Positions 8,834 through 19,096 of a DNA stretch of 64,000 bases are shown piece by piece; positions within the stretch are counted from its first letter, which is position 1; each line of letters begins with the position of its first letter. The DNA is taken from NCBI RefSeq assembly GCF_003325455.1, contig NZ_CP025198.1:2604001-2668000 (forward strand), given 5' to 3'. Source of the DNA: Acidipropionibacterium virtanenii. GTDB lineage: Bacteria; Actinomycetota; Actinomycetes; Propionibacteriales; Propionibacteriaceae. Below the pieces are notes generated by a model, which saw only the letters and a list, made by a program, of their open reading frames with translations, did no database searches and had not been told where the DNA came from. A program made the translations under genes and the position numbers.

Positions 8834-9811
8834 TCAGCGGGCTCGAAGGCTGCGCCGCCAGGCCCACCCCAGGGCCACGATGAGCACGACGAGGACGATG
8901 AGGGTGATGACCGACCCCTCGGCGCCGAAGGAGCCACCGGTGAGAGTGACGGACGATCCTGCGGCGGGCGTCTGGGTGAGGGCCGATCCTCCGAAACCCA
9001 GGCCCGAGACGTCGAAGCCCAGCACCAGGCCCTGGGCCCAGTTCCACACGGCGTGGAATCCCATCGCCGCCCACAGGTCGCCGCGCCACAGCACGAGCAG
9101 CCCGAGCATCACCCCGAAGGCCGCCACATTGCCCAGCGCGACCGGGGTGACGCCCGGATTGGAGCCGTGCAGGACCGCGAAGATCACCGCCTGAGCCACC
9201 AGCCCCGCCCAGACCCCCCACCGGGCGGCCACCGTCTGCATGAGGTAACCGCGGATCGCCGCTTCCTCCGCCGATCCCTGGATCGCGAAGAGAACGAGGA
9301 GTCCGACGACGCCCGCCAGCGCGGCCGGCCTCATCCCCGACCAGTGGAAGCGGACCTGCCCGCAGGCCGCCATCGCCACGGCGTCGACGATGAGGATGAG
9401 GAAGGCGATGCCGATTCCCAGAAGGATGTCGGCACGGCGTCCCGCCAGTCCGATGCTCCTCGGCGGGCGGTGCTCGGCGAATCTCAGCCACGCCCAGATG
9501 AGGATCCACACCGGAATGAATGAGCAGAGCAGGGCGATCCCCGACGCGGTGGCCGACAGGTGAGGGGCGATGAGCTGAACCGGGAGCGCCACGACCATCT
9601 GACCCACGGCGATGAAGGCCGCGCCGAGGATGACGGCCAGCACAGGGTGGGTGGGGCCGGCACCGGCGAGGAACCGGTCAGTGGGCGTGGCGAGGCTGCT
9701 CTTCCGGAGTGACGTCACAGCACGCACAGTATCGCCAGGCCGCTGCGGTACCGCTTTCTGGTGGGGCGCCGGGGTTCCCACCCGACCACTGGCGAAGTTT
9801 CTCTCGTTCAT
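8834..9811 (-). CDS. CPBP-family intramembrane metalloprotease
   Basis: A 325-residue multi-pass membrane protein with the CPBP (Abi) signature: EEAAIRGYL (motif 1, the Glu pair), FAVLHGSN (motif 2 His) and FHAVWNW (motif 3), embedded in about seven or eight hydrophobic segments. CPBP proteins are Rce1-like proteases; bacterial members serve in bacteriocin immunity or processing, and the substrate here is unknown. The first 45 residues are polar and may be over-extended: a GTG at 9718 is a plausible alternative start. It is divergent from the following lipoprotein gene. Confidence 0.85.
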   Translation of the reverse strand: MNERNFASGRVGTPAPHQKAVPQRPGDTVRAVTSLRKSSLATPTDRFLAGAGPTHPVLAVILGAAFIAVGQMVVALPVQLIAPHLSATASGIALLCSFIPVWILIWAWLRFAEHRPPRSIGLAGRRADILLGIGIAFLILIVDAVAMAACGQVRFHWSGMRPAALAGVVGLLVLFAIQGSAEEAAIRGYLMQTVAARWGVWAGLVAQAVIFAVLHGSNPGVTPVALGNVAAFGVMLGLLVLWRGDLWAAMGFHAVWNWAQGLVLGFDVSGLGFGGSALTQTPAAGSSVTLTGGSFGAEGSVITLIVLVVLIVALGWAWRRSLRAR

Positions 9812-9920
9812 CCCCGTTTCTGCCGCTGGATATGGCGTGTATTGATACTACTGACGTGTTTTCTATCGTCGCATTCACAGGACCTTCCCTCCTCGAAGAG
9901 CCAGCGCATAGCTTCCCGCC

Positions 9921-10505
9921 ATGGATCGCACACGAATATCCCCCGCTGCACTGCTCATCATCGCCCTCCTCACCGCCCTGTCGGGCATCTCTCTGGCCGG
10001 CTGCTCCTCGCGTGACGCATCTCCCCCGGGTGGCTCCACTCGGGTTACGGCGCCCGCATCAGCCTCTTCGCCCTCGGCCGCGGCGACCGGGGATCCGCTG
10101 GGAGACGCCTTCGCCGAGCGGAGGGCAACCCTCGACGACACGGCGATGAAGCTCGAGCTCTTCCCGATCCGCCGCTCCGGAAAGGTCGCGACGCTGACCG
10201 CCAGGCTCACCATTGAGAAGGCGACCACCGACGTCCAGGGGTTCCTCTCCCCGTTGAGCCGGACCCGGACGATCACCGATCCCGCACCTGCCGGGTTCAC
10301 TCTCGTGGCCCGCGAGGAGGGCAGGGCCTACCTGCCTGCCGAGGATTCCGAGAAGCAGCCGCTGTGCAGCCCCGCCATCGACAACGTGGAGACCGGCGAC
10401 GTCATCATCGTCTCGTGCCTGTTCGGGGCTCCCGCCGCATCGACAACCGCCGTCGATGTGCAGGTCGTCAACTTCGGGAATTACCATGGCGTCCCGCTGG
10501 TCTGA
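9921..10505 (+). CDS. lipoprotein preceding OmpA-like gene
   Basis: A 194-residue protein with a lipoprotein signal (hydrophobic LLIIALLTALSGI then lipobox SLAGC, Cys about residue 28), a Ser/Ala/Pro-rich spacer and a C-terminal domain with two Cys (PLCSPA, VSCLFG). The C-terminal fold looks like a small beta-rich extracellular domain but I recognise no family. Its last 20 bp overlap the start of the OmpA-like gene, so the two are translationally coupled and probably act together at the cell envelope. Confidence 0.75.
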   Translation: MDRTRISPAALLIIALLTALSGISLAGCSSRDASPPGGSTRVTAPASASSPSAAATGDPLGDAFAERRATLDDTAMKLELFPIRRSGKVATLTARLTIEKATTDVQGFLSPLSRTRTITDPAPAGFTLVAREEGRAYLPAEDSEKQPLCSPAIDNVETGDVIIVSCLFGAPAASTTAVDVQVVNFGNYHGVPLV

Positions 10506-11109
10506 CCGGTCGGCCCCGGCGAGAGCTGCTGCCGTGGCGGGCCTCGTGATCGTGCTCAGTGCCGGGCTCGGCGTCGTGGCAGGTACGAGGACGGAGGATG
10601 CGATGGCGGCACCCGGCGCATCGCTCCCCGCACGGACGCAGACCCCCGATCCTCTCGGGGAGCCGGCGTCATTCCCGACGGTCGACCTGCGATCGCGCAC
10701 CGTGAGCCTCGTGCCGGTCACCCGGGACCTCGGCGACGTGGCCGAGGAGAGGACCTCGGAGCGCGCCTACGACGTCCGACTCAACGCCAATGTCCTGTTC
10801 GCCAAGGACTCGGCGGTGATCCGGCCGCAGGTCTCGAGTCGGCTGTCCCAGATCGCCGCCGAGCTGAAGAAGCGTGGGCCGGGCGCGGTGACGATCAACG
10901 GCTACACCGACGACCTGGGTTCCGAGGAGCACGGCCTGGCGCTGTCGCGGTCCCGGGCCGCGGCGGTTCGGGCGGTCCTGGAACCACAGCTGCCCGGGTA
11001 CCGGATCACCAGCATCGGCAGGGGCGAGGCCGATCCCCTGGTGCCCAACGAGAACGAGGCGGCACGAGCCAGGAATCGCCGCGTGGAGATCCACTACGAG
11101 AAATCCTGA
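10486..11109 (+). CDS. OmpA-like peptidoglycan-binding protein
   Basis: A 207-residue protein with an N-terminal hydrophobic segment (AAAVAGLVIVLSAGLGVVA; anchor or signal peptide) and a C-terminal OmpA/MotB domain (about 95-205). The domain shows VLFAKDSAVIRP, the NGYTDDLGSEEHGLALSRSRA helix and EAARARNRRVEIHYE, which in the family binds diaminopimelate of peptidoglycan. In a Gram-positive actinobacterium this suggests non-covalent wall anchoring. The ATG at 10486 lies inside the upstream lipoprotein gene. A 38-bp palindrome starts 8 bp after its stop. Confidence 0.85.
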   Translation: MASRWSDRSAPARAAAVAGLVIVLSAGLGVVAGTRTEDAMAAPGASLPARTQTPDPLGEPASFPTVDLRSRTVSLVPVTRDLGDVAEERTSERAYDVRLNANVLFAKDSAVIRPQVSSRLSQIAAELKKRGPGAVTINGYTDDLGSEEHGLALSRSRAAAVRAVLEPQLPGYRITSIGRGEADPLVPNENEAARARNRRVEIHYEKS

Positions 11110-11117
11110 GCGGGCTC

Positions 11118-11155
11118 TGTCGAGTTGATGCGGAATGACCCGCATCAACTCGACA
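11118..11155. repeat. 38-bp palindromic repeat, copy 1
   Basis: Begins TGTCGAGTTGATG and ends with its complement CATCAACTCGACA; the stem of this copy is 16 bp, extending outward a further 4 bp on each side, with loop AATGAC. The same 38-bp element recurs at 12133-12170 and 13277-13314 in the same orientation. It lies 8 bp past the OmpA-like stop, so it may act as a terminator. Confidence 0.85.
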
Positions 11156-11186
11156 GAGCGCGAGGAGTTCGGGAGGAGGAGCTGCC

Positions 11187-12119
11187 ATGAAGGCTCGGAC
11201 AGTGGTCCCGGCACAGCTCATGAGTATCGCCCGGTTCCAGAGCGGCGTGGTGAGTCGAGGCCAAGCCCTTGAGGCGGGCCTGACCCATACCGGGATCCGG
11301 GGTTTGGTCGAGACCGGGCGTTGGAAGCACCTCGCGCGCGGCATCTACAGCACGGGGGAGATCGGGTGGGAGCAGTTGTTGTGGGCCGGGGTCCTCATCG
11401 GCGGGCCGGGGTCGACAGTGGGCGGACTGGCAGCGGCCCATCAACTCGGCATTTCGCCTCAGCCCGAGACGATCGACATCTGGGCACCGCGCGCGGCCTC
11501 GTACCGCCGACGGGCTGCACCGAGCCCCTGGGACTTCCACCGTGGCATCCGGGCTTCGCGGGGCAATCCTCCGCATCTGAGCGTCGAGGAGACGGTCCTC
11601 GATCTGTGCGCGGCCTGCGGCCCGGACGGCATCACCTCGTGGATCGGCAAGGCGGTCGGCGGGTGGCTCACCACCCCGGACCGGATCCTCGCCGCGCTGG
11701 ATCGGACACCCAACCTGAGGAACCGCAAGCTCATCAGGGAGTGCCTCGAGGTCATCTCCGACGGCTCCAACAGTGCCCTGGAGGCCCGGTACCGGCGCGA
11801 CGTCGAGCAGGCGCACGGGCTTCCGACGGGTCGCCGACAGAAATCGGTGTCGTCGGGCACCGCCTCGGACGTGGTCTACCAGGAGTACGGCACCATCTCG
11901 GAACTGGATGGGAAACTGGGGCACCGGGGAGACGGTGAGGTACGCGACGCATGGCGGGACTCGAAGCACCTCCTCCTCGGGTTCGTGACCCTCCGCTTCG
12001 GATGGTCCGATGTCGCCCAGCGCCCGTGCGAGGTTGCGGCCCGGGTCGCAGATGTCCTTCGAATGCGCGGCTGGGACGGCCTGCCCCAGCGGTGCCCCGA
12101 CTGCCTGCACATCGCCTGA
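11187..12119 (+). CDS. AbiEi-like antitoxin-domain protein with DUF559/Vsr-like C-terminus
   Basis: A 310-residue protein of a type common in actinobacteria. The N-terminal winged-helix portion (VVSRGQALEAGLTHTGIRGLV, then WKHLARGIYSTG) resembles the AbiEi antitoxin domain of type IV toxin-antitoxin systems. The C-terminal ~90 residues resemble DUF559/Vsr-fold nucleases: ISELDGKLGH (acidic residue of the family's ExDG-like motif) and LRFGWSDVAQRP. No AbiEii nucleotidyltransferase toxin is adjacent, so it is not a standard AbiE pair. It lies almost exactly between two copies of a 38-bp palindrome. Catalytic activity is unproven; a self-contained regulator or nuclease is possible. Confidence 0.7.
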   Translation: MKARTVVPAQLMSIARFQSGVVSRGQALEAGLTHTGIRGLVETGRWKHLARGIYSTGEIGWEQLLWAGVLIGGPGSTVGGLAAAHQLGISPQPETIDIWAPRAASYRRRAAPSPWDFHRGIRASRGNPPHLSVEETVLDLCAACGPDGITSWIGKAVGGWLTTPDRILAALDRTPNLRNRKLIRECLEVISDGSNSALEARYRRDVEQAHGLPTGRRQKSVSSGTASDVVYQEYGTISELDGKLGHRGDGEVRDAWRDSKHLLLGFVTLRFGWSDVAQRPCEVAARVADVLRMRGWDGLPQRCPDCLHIA

Positions 12120-12132
12120 CGGGCCCGGGATC

Positions 12133-12170
12133 TGTCGAGTTGATGCGGAATGACGGACATCAACTCGACA
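12133..12170. repeat. 38-bp palindromic repeat, copy 2
   Basis: Arms TGTCGAGTTGATG (12133-12145) and CATCAACTCGACA (12158-12170) around a 12-nt loop containing GGAATGAC. It lies between the convergent stops of the AbiEi-like gene (13 bp away) and the Trp/Pro-rich membrane protein (22 bp away), a good position for a bidirectional terminator. Confidence 0.85.
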
Positions 12171-12192
12171 CAGCTCGGATTCCTCAGGCTCG

Positions 12193-13191
12193 TCAGGACA
12201 ACTGCCTGACGCGATGCTTGAGGTCGTTCATGAACGCGGCACAGTCGACCTGGGAGATCGCCGGGAAATAGCTCCCTGATCCATCGCTCATGTAGAAGAA
12301 ATCAACAGAGGCCACGTAGTTCGCGTAGTAGACGCGGCATTCGATGGTGCCAAGACCCGGATCCTGATCACCGCGCTCCGCGACGCGGTACACCTCCCAC
12401 ATGCCTCCTCTGCCATCCCGAGTGGATCTGAAGGAGTACGTTCCGCCCCAGGCCGCGCCCCGCGCATCCCGGGTACGGTCACCCAGCGTGCAGGCGCTGC
12501 GCCAGAACCACTTGGCATCATTGCGCGTGCCGAACGCCACCAACGATCCAGATGTCTCGCTGGCCTGTCGCGAGTACTTCACTGTGGCGTCGGTGCCGAA
12601 CTCCTGATAGGCGATTGCTTTTCCCATGCCTTCGCTCTGCAGCTGAGACCTCAGGTCATTGTCCCGACAGGCATGATCCTCCCCCAGACCTGCGGTCTGA
12701 GCATCGTCGCTGTCCAGGGAGTTCTTCACCAGCGTGGCTCCGCTGACGGCCGCGCCCTGATTCCTGATCCCGCCGAGTCCGGTCGTGAACACTCGGCTCG
12801 CATCCTCCGCCTTCAGCTTGGGCCCTCCCGGCCAGTACCACCACGCCCCTGCGCCGGCCAGAGCCAGCACCAGGGTCCCCACGATCACCAGCATGATCGC
12901 GCGCGTTCGGTGTGACTTCACCGGCGAGGCGGGAGACGACACTGTGACGACCGGAGCCCCGTATGCCGAGGGAGCCACCCGAACCATCGGAGGAGCCCAG
13001 GCTCTCTGCGGCGGGACGACCGGCTGCCCAGCGGCATCCACGTAGAACGCCCAGCCCGCCGGAGCAGGAGGCCATGATGGATCGGGTGCCCACCCTTGAG
13101 GCGGCAGGTAGCTCGGATCGGGAGGAACAGGCCAGCCAGGAGCTGGGAGGAAGCGAATGCTGACACCCACGTCAGGGTCACCCGAGGTCAT
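12193..13191 (-). CDS. single-pass membrane protein with Trp/Pro-rich N-terminus
   Basis: About 332 residues. The cytoplasmic N-terminus has repeated GW-P-P-style motifs (PAPGWPVPPDPSYLPPQGW, APDPSWPPAPAGW) like those of many actinobacterial membrane proteins with DUF2510-like segments. One transmembrane helix (AIMLVIVGTLVLALAGAGAW) is followed by an extracellular domain of about 220 residues with Cys residues (HACRDND, SACTLGD, ECRVYY, VDCAAF) and no recognised family. The ATG at 13191 was taken; another lies 27 bp upstream. Confidence 0.7.
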   Translation of the reverse strand: MTSGDPDVGVSIRFLPAPGWPVPPDPSYLPPQGWAPDPSWPPAPAGWAFYVDAAGQPVVPPQRAWAPPMVRVAPSAYGAPVVTVSSPASPVKSHRTRAIMLVIVGTLVLALAGAGAWWYWPGGPKLKAEDASRVFTTGLGGIRNQGAAVSGATLVKNSLDSDDAQTAGLGEDHACRDNDLRSQLQSEGMGKAIAYQEFGTDATVKYSRQASETSGSLVAFGTRNDAKWFWRSACTLGDRTRDARGAAWGGTYSFRSTRDGRGGMWEVYRVAERGDQDPGLGTIECRVYYANYVASVDFFYMSDGSGSYFPAISQVDCAAFMNDLKHRVRQLS

Positions 13192-13276
13192 GGCTCTCAC
13201 GCTATTGAGAACCATCACAACGAGGAATCCCCAGTTCGGAGGACGCGGGGCGGCGGCACCCGAGGCTCTCGGGCAG

Positions 13277-13314
13277 TGTCGAGTTGATGTGGAATGACCA
13301 ACATCAACTCGACA
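13277..13314. repeat. 38-bp palindromic repeat, copy 3
   Basis: Arms TGTCGAGTTGATGT (13277-13290) and ACATCAACTCGACA (13301-13314). Compared with copy 1, the base after GATG changes from C to T while its partner changes from G to A, so pairing is kept. It lies 107 bp beyond the groEL stop and upstream of the Trp/Pro-rich protein, so it may end the groEL transcript. Confidence 0.85.
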
Positions 13315-13421
13315 GTGCCCTTGGGGAAGACGAGGACGGTGGCCCTGCGCCGCAGAATCGCGTCACGCAGAGCCACCGCCGGGGGTTCGAAGGGGGTCGC
13401 CCCTCGCCTTTCAGAACAGGA

Positions 13422-15221
<1,800 letters not shown>

Positions 15222-15230
15222 TCACGACGA

Positions 15231-15255
15231 TGGCACTCTCACTAGCCGAGTGCCA
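15231..15255 (-). promoter_or_regulatory. CIRCE operator 1 (HrcA site)
   Basis: TGGCACTC-N9-GAGTGCCA, an 8-bp perfect inverted repeat with the 9-nt spacer characteristic of CIRCE (consensus TTAGCACTC-N9-GAGTGCTAA). It is about 180 bp upstream of groEL, where HrcA would repress the heat-shock promoter. Confidence 0.85.
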
Positions 15256-15264
15256 ACATCATTT

Positions 15265-15291
15265 TTAGCACTCGCCCCAAGGGAGTGCAAA
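15265..15291 (-). promoter_or_regulatory. CIRCE operator 2 (HrcA site)
   Basis: TTAGCACTC-N9-GAGTGCAAA: one half-site matches the CIRCE consensus perfectly and the other differs at two positions. It lies 9 bp from operator 1, giving tandem HrcA sites in front of groEL. Confidence 0.85.
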
Positions 15292-15331
15292 GAGTCGTTT
15301 CCGCAACTGCACGCAGGAGTCCGGCGGCCGA

Positions 15332-15613
15332 TCACTCCAGCCGGTCGGCGGAGCGGGCCGCGCGACGCTGCTCGCGGACCCGTCTCAACCTGCCGATGAG
15401 GGCCGGGGAGTGCGAGGCCGCCACGGGATCGTCGAGCAGCTCATTGAGACGCTGGTGGTAGCGGGGGGACGAGACGCCCAGCCGGTCGCGGATGAGGGCC
15501 TCCTTGTCATCGCTGAGACGCCCCAGCTGCCAGGCGTCCTCCAGCTCCAGCAGCGCGGCGTCGGAGGGGGCCAGCCCGTCCTCCGGATCATCCTGATGGC
15601 TGTTCGTCGTCAC
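15332..15613 (-). CDS. DUF3263 family protein
   Basis: A 93-residue acidic-to-basic small protein matching the actinobacterial DUF3263 pattern: a helix-turn-helix-like segment ([20 protein letters not shown]) followed by LNELLDDP and the basic end [17 protein letters not shown]. Family members are thought to be small DNA-binding proteins, though none is well characterised to my knowledge. It is monocistronic, divergent from manA and separated from groEL by the CIRCE region. Confidence 0.8.
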   Translation of the reverse strand: MTTNSHQDDPEDGLAPSDAALLELEDAWQLGRLSDDKEALIRDRLGVSSPRYHQRLNELLDDPVAASHSPALIGRLRRVREQRRAARSADRLE

Positions 15614-15753
15614 CGTGAGATTCTACTCGGCGGGCCTTCCCGATCCGTCGCGCCGACGACCCGGTGGAGTTGTGGGTCGGACCTGTCATGATTGAGGTGC
15701 GGGCCCGCCGCGACGGTGCGAAGACCGGGCCCCCACGACTGGGAGGAATCTCG

Positions 15754-16935
15754 ATGGAGCGGCTGTCCGGCAGCATCAGGAACTACGCCTGGGGGTCGAT
15801 GGACGCGATCCCGCACATTCTGGGCAGCGAACAGGACGGCCTTCCCCAAGCCGAGTACTGGCTGGGAGCCTACGAGTCGGATCCGTCCTCGGCGGCCGAG
15901 TCGTCGCTGCTGGAGAGGTTGCGCCTGCACCCTGAGGAGCTCGGCGACGCGAGCAGGAGGCGGTTCGGCGACCGGCTGCCCTTCCTGCTGAAGGTCCTCT
16001 CGGCAGCCAAGCCGCTCAGCCTCCAGGCCCACCCCGGCCGTCAATCGGCCCGCGACGGGCACGCACGATCCATGGCGGCGGGGGTCGAGGCCCAGCAGCG
16101 CACCTTCGTCGACGACTGGCCGCGCCCCGAACTGATGGTGGCGCTGAGCGACGTCGAGGCCCTGTACGGTTTCCGCGATCCTCTCCACACCCGCGCCCTG
16201 TTCGACGCCCTGGGGACCAGGACCTCCCTCGACCCGGTGCTCGGGCCGCTCACCGAAAGGTCGGGGCCGGCGGCCCTCGCCGAGGTCTTCCTGGACGCCC
16301 TGACGGTCGACTCGAAGCGCCGGGCGATGTCCCGGGAGGTCGTCTCGGCCGCCGTCAACCACGTCGGCGAGGACAGCGATCTGGGCGAGTTCTGCCGCAC
16401 CGCCGTCCAGCTGGACGAGCATCGCCCCGACGACTCCACGATCCTCGCCGCCCTGCTGCTCAACCGCGTCCACCTGTCGCCGGGCCAGGCGCTCCGGGTA
16501 CCGCCGGGCACCCTCCACACCTATCTGTCGGGGACCGGGGTCGAGATCTCGGCCAACTCCGACAACATCGTGCGCGGCGGGCTCACCGACAAGCTCATCG
16601 ACGTCGACGCGCTCATCAGCATCGTCGATTTCACGTCCTGCGGAGCCCACCTCGTCGATCCGGCCGGTGACGGCGAGCTGGACGAGTACCCCACCGATTT
16701 CCCCGAGTGCCGGCTGTGGGCGCTGCATCTGAGGCCCGGGAATGTCCGGATGCTCCCGGCCTCCGGCAGCCCCAGGATCCTGCTGGTGCTCGGCGGTCAC
16801 GCGGTGTGCTCCAGCTCATCGGGTACCGAGGAGACCGTCAGAGGCCACGCCCTGTGGATTCCCGCCGGCGAGCAGGTTCAGGTGCAGGGCAACTGCGACG
16901 GATTCCTGGCCGGCGTCGGAGCCGTCCAGGGGTGA
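15754..16935 (+). CDS. manA: mannose-6-phosphate isomerase, class I
   Basis: A 393-residue zinc-dependent enzyme interconverting mannose 6-phosphate and fructose 6-phosphate, for mannose use and for GDP-mannose supply. Diagnostic segments: SIRNYAWGS near the start, LSLQAHPG (zinc-binding Gln/His), PPGTLHTYL and [17 protein letters not shown]. The start at 15754 is preceded by GGGAGGA at good spacing; a longer frame from 15664 lacks support. It is followed by luxS on the same strand after 38 bp. Confidence 0.95.
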   Translation: MERLSGSIRNYAWGSMDAIPHILGSEQDGLPQAEYWLGAYESDPSSAAESSLLERLRLHPEELGDASRRRFGDRLPFLLKVLSAAKPLSLQAHPGRQSARDGHARSMAAGVEAQQRTFVDDWPRPELMVALSDVEALYGFRDPLHTRALFDALGTRTSLDPVLGPLTERSGPAALAEVFLDALTVDSKRRAMSREVVSAAVNHVGEDSDLGEFCRTAVQLDEHRPDDSTILAALLLNRVHLSPGQALRVPPGTLHTYLSGTGVEISANSDNIVRGGLTDKLIDVDALISIVDFTSCGAHLVDPAGDGELDEYPTDFPECRLWALHLRPGNVRMLPASGSPRILLVLGGHAVCSSSSGTEETVRGHALWIPAGEQVQVQGNCDGFLAGVGAVQG

Positions 16936-16973
16936 TCTCATGCAGTCGTGACGTCCGCGACATGATGGGGGGC

Positions 16974-17438
16974 ATGACACAGAAGATGAATGTGGAGAGC
17001 TTCAACCTCGATCACACCAAGGTGGCCGCCCCGTTCGTGCGGGTCGCCGACGTCAAGCACCTGCCGAAGGGCGACACTCTCACCAAGTACGACGTGCGGT
17101 TCTGCCAGCCCAACCAGGACCACCTGGAGATGCCGGCCGTCCACTCCGTGGAGCACTCCTTCGCCGAGTGCGTGCGCAACCACTCCGACGCTGTGATCGA
17201 CTTCGGGCCGATGGGCTGCCAGACCGGCTTCTACCTCATCATGGCCGGAGAGCCCGATGTCCCGGCCACCTGCGACCTGGTGGAGTCCACTTTCAACGAC
17301 ATCCTCGGGTTGGACGCCGTTCCGGCCGCCAACGAGACCCAGTGCGGCTGGGGAGCCCATCACAGCCTGGAGGCCGCCCAGGAGGCCGTCCGCGGCATGC
17401 TGGCGCACCGCTCGGAGTGGGAGCAGGTGATGGCCTGA
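16974..17438 (+). CDS. luxS: S-ribosylhomocysteine lyase
   Basis: A 154-residue LuxS enzyme that cleaves S-ribosylhomocysteine to homocysteine and DPD, the autoinducer-2 precursor, in the activated methyl cycle. Zinc ligands are visible in HSVEHSFAE (His-x3-His) and in the ETQCGWG Cys; [11 protein letters not shown] contains the catalytic Cys. Length matches the family. It lies 38 bp downstream of manA. Whether it serves signalling or only methyl recycling cannot be told from sequence. Confidence 0.95.
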   Translation: MTQKMNVESFNLDHTKVAAPFVRVADVKHLPKGDTLTKYDVRFCQPNQDHLEMPAVHSVEHSFAECVRNHSDAVIDFGPMGCQTGFYLIMAGEPDVPATCDLVESTFNDILGLDAVPAANETQCGWGAHHSLEAAQEAVRGMLAHRSEWEQVMA

Positions 17439-17484
17439 GGGCCGTCAGCGACGGGATGGCCCGCCACCATGACGAGTAGGGTGC

Positions 17485-18123
17485 TCACCCCAACGGCCAG
17501 CCCAGACGCGCTCTTGCCGCGACTGCCACCGCGAGCACGTCCGGATGGTCCAGCGGCCGGCTGAAGGCGGGGGCCGGTGGGAATGAATCGCTCGCACCGG
17601 TGAACACGACCATGGGGTCCCCGGTGATCGTCGAGGGCACCACGAGCCCGTCGATGCGGCCGGCGAGTTCGGCGGCCATGGCCGCGGCCCAGGCTCGGCA
17701 GCCCGATCGGGGCGCGCTGGTCAGCGAGGCGGTGGCCCCGTGGCGCACCGTCCAGTCGTCGCTCGCCGGATCGAGCAGGTTCAGGGCCCGGGCCGGGTAC
17801 CAGCCCGACAGGACACGGTCGCCCGACACCTCGATCCTCGCGTCGTCGAAGAAGACCTCGGAGATGCACGTCACGGGGTCCGGCGCCGTGTACGAGACGC
17901 CGATCCCGGGGTGATCACCGACGGGCGGCGGCTGGGGATCCCACCGGTTGTCCTCGATCGGGCCCCGGGTGCGCAGGCCGTCCCAGGCCGCCGGATGCGC
18001 CCCGGAGACGGTGTGGATCCGCCACAGCGCGCCGGTCCACGTTGCGATGTCGCCCTTGGCCAAGCTCAGCGGGACCCGCGGTGCCCGGGGATTCCTCGTC
18101 CTGCGCCGAGGGCTCACCGCCAC
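17485..18123 (-). CDS. RES-domain toxin (NAD-degrading family)
   Basis: A 212-residue protein with a RES domain: the Arg-rich ALWRIHTV, the ISEVFFD segment and later SRPLDHPD correspond to the conserved Arg-Glu-Ser framework. RES toxins such as MbcT of Mycobacterium tuberculosis break down NAD+ by phosphorolysis or hydrolysis. It overlaps by 10 bp the end of an upstream antitoxin-like gene, the usual antitoxin-toxin order, and belongs to the accessory island next to tRNA-Thr. Activity is inferred from the family; the antitoxin reading frame is broken, which raises the question of toxin expression. Confidence 0.75.
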   Translation of the reverse strand: MAVSPRRRTRNPRAPRVPLSLAKGDIATWTGALWRIHTVSGAHPAAWDGLRTRGPIEDNRWDPQPPPVGDHPGIGVSYTAPDPVTCISEVFFDDARIEVSGDRVLSGWYPARALNLLDPASDDWTVRHGATASLTSAPRSGCRAWAAAMAAELAGRIDGLVVPSTITGDPMVVFTGASDSFPPAPAFSRPLDHPDVLAVAVAARARLGWPLG

Positions 18124-18700
18124 GCCTGCTCGGCCGCGGCAGCCACCACCGGGGCGACGTCGCCGCCCTGGGCCAGCCAGTCGACCGGCGAGCAGTCATC
18201 GAGACGCTCACGGGGACGCGTCATGAACCGCTCGACCGACGCCGGGCTCCAGAAGTCCGGCAGCGCCGCCACCACGGCCCTCAGACCGGGGGTCACACGG
18301 TGGTCCCCGGTGAACTGCCAGGCCGGGAACCGGGATCCGCGTCCGGGCCCGTCATCCAGGCCGTACAGGTCGCCGCGAGCCTTCAACCGCCGGACGCTGG
18401 ACGCCGGCCGACCCAGAACCTCAGCGACCTCCTCGGTGGTCAGGCTCTCGCGGCGCATCCGGTTGGCGGCCTCCGCCCGGTCGGCCTCCAGGACCGCCCG
18501 GTCGCGAATCCGGGACTCGGCCGACAGATCGGCGGCACTCAGCCCGCTGTGGGCCAGGAGGAAATCCCGCTCACCCCCGAGAGGGGCTCGGTGATCGCCC
18601 CGGTGGCCTCGCGGACCGCTTCAGCAGCCTCGGCCGGTGTGATCGCATGGCCCCGGCGGGCCAGCGCCGCAGAGAGCCGTTCGGCATAGGTCGCAGTCAT
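18114..18700 (-). pseudogene. RES-partner antitoxin gene, frameshifted
   Basis: Start ATG at 18700 has a good AGGTGA site and reads MTATYAERLSAALARRGH through ...GAITEPLSG, then hits a stop 12 codons after a run of five C (18574-18578 on the given strand). One more base in that run would continue in the frame ...GERDFLLAHSGLSAADL and on through SLTTEEVAEVLGR (helix-turn-helix) to the stop at 18114, giving about 195 residues. The C-terminal part (WSPASVERFMTRP onwards) looks like the toxin-binding half of Xre/MbcA-type antitoxins. Either a real 1-bp deletion, a sequencing error in the homopolymer, or a programmed frameshift; a shorter protein could also start at an internal ATG at 18458. Confidence 0.65.
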
Positions 18701-18841
18701 GGGATCACCTCGTCCGGTTCAGCTGGTGATCATCGTGATACGCCGTAGCAGGATGTGACATTGACGTGTCCGCGCTGACCCACGCACGCTGGACGGCGAG
18801 GGGGCGGTCCCGCGACGGATCCTCGGGTCGCCGCTCGCAAA

Positions 18842-19096
18842 TCAGTAGTGATAGCGGGCTTGGAGGATGACGAGATCCTCACCGTCGGCCAGGTACACCA
18901 GCCGGTCCTCGTCGGTGATCCGCCGGGACCACGACCCAGGGGCACCGTATTTGAGCTGCTCAGGCTTGCCGATGCCGGCGAACGGGTCCCGAAGGCAGGC
19001 GTCGATCAGCGTGTTGATGCGCTTGAGGACTCTGCGGTCCGCGGTCTGCCAGTAGGTGTAGTCCGCCCAGGCGTTGCGGTCCCAGACCAGCCGCAC
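18842..19096 (-). CDS. yoeB: YoeB-type toxin (mRNA interferase)
   Basis: An 84-residue Txe/YoeB toxin, a RelE-fold ribosome-dependent endoribonuclease that cleaves mRNA at the A site. It reads VWDRNAWADYTYWQTAD, then KRINTLIDACLRDPFAG and ends with LVYLADGEDLVILQARYHY; the conserved Arg in SRRITDEDRLVY and the terminal His-Tyr are catalytic in E. coli YoeB. The GTG start at 19096 directly abuts the antitoxin stop. Intact and full length. Confidence 0.9.
   Translation of the reverse strand: MRLVWDRNAWADYTYWQTADRRVLKRINTLIDACLRDPFAGIGKPEQLKYGAPGSWSRRITDEDRLVYLADGEDLVILQARYHY

Noticed and set aside
16974..17438. A quorum-sensing locus around luxS
   Set aside because: No autoinducer receptor, transporter or kinase is nearby; manA upstream is metabolic.
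18114..18458. Taking only the 114-residue internal frame as the full antitoxin
   Set aside because: The upstream frame has a better ribosome-binding site and joins smoothly after one base; the short frame starts in the middle of a helical region. It is kept only as an alternative.
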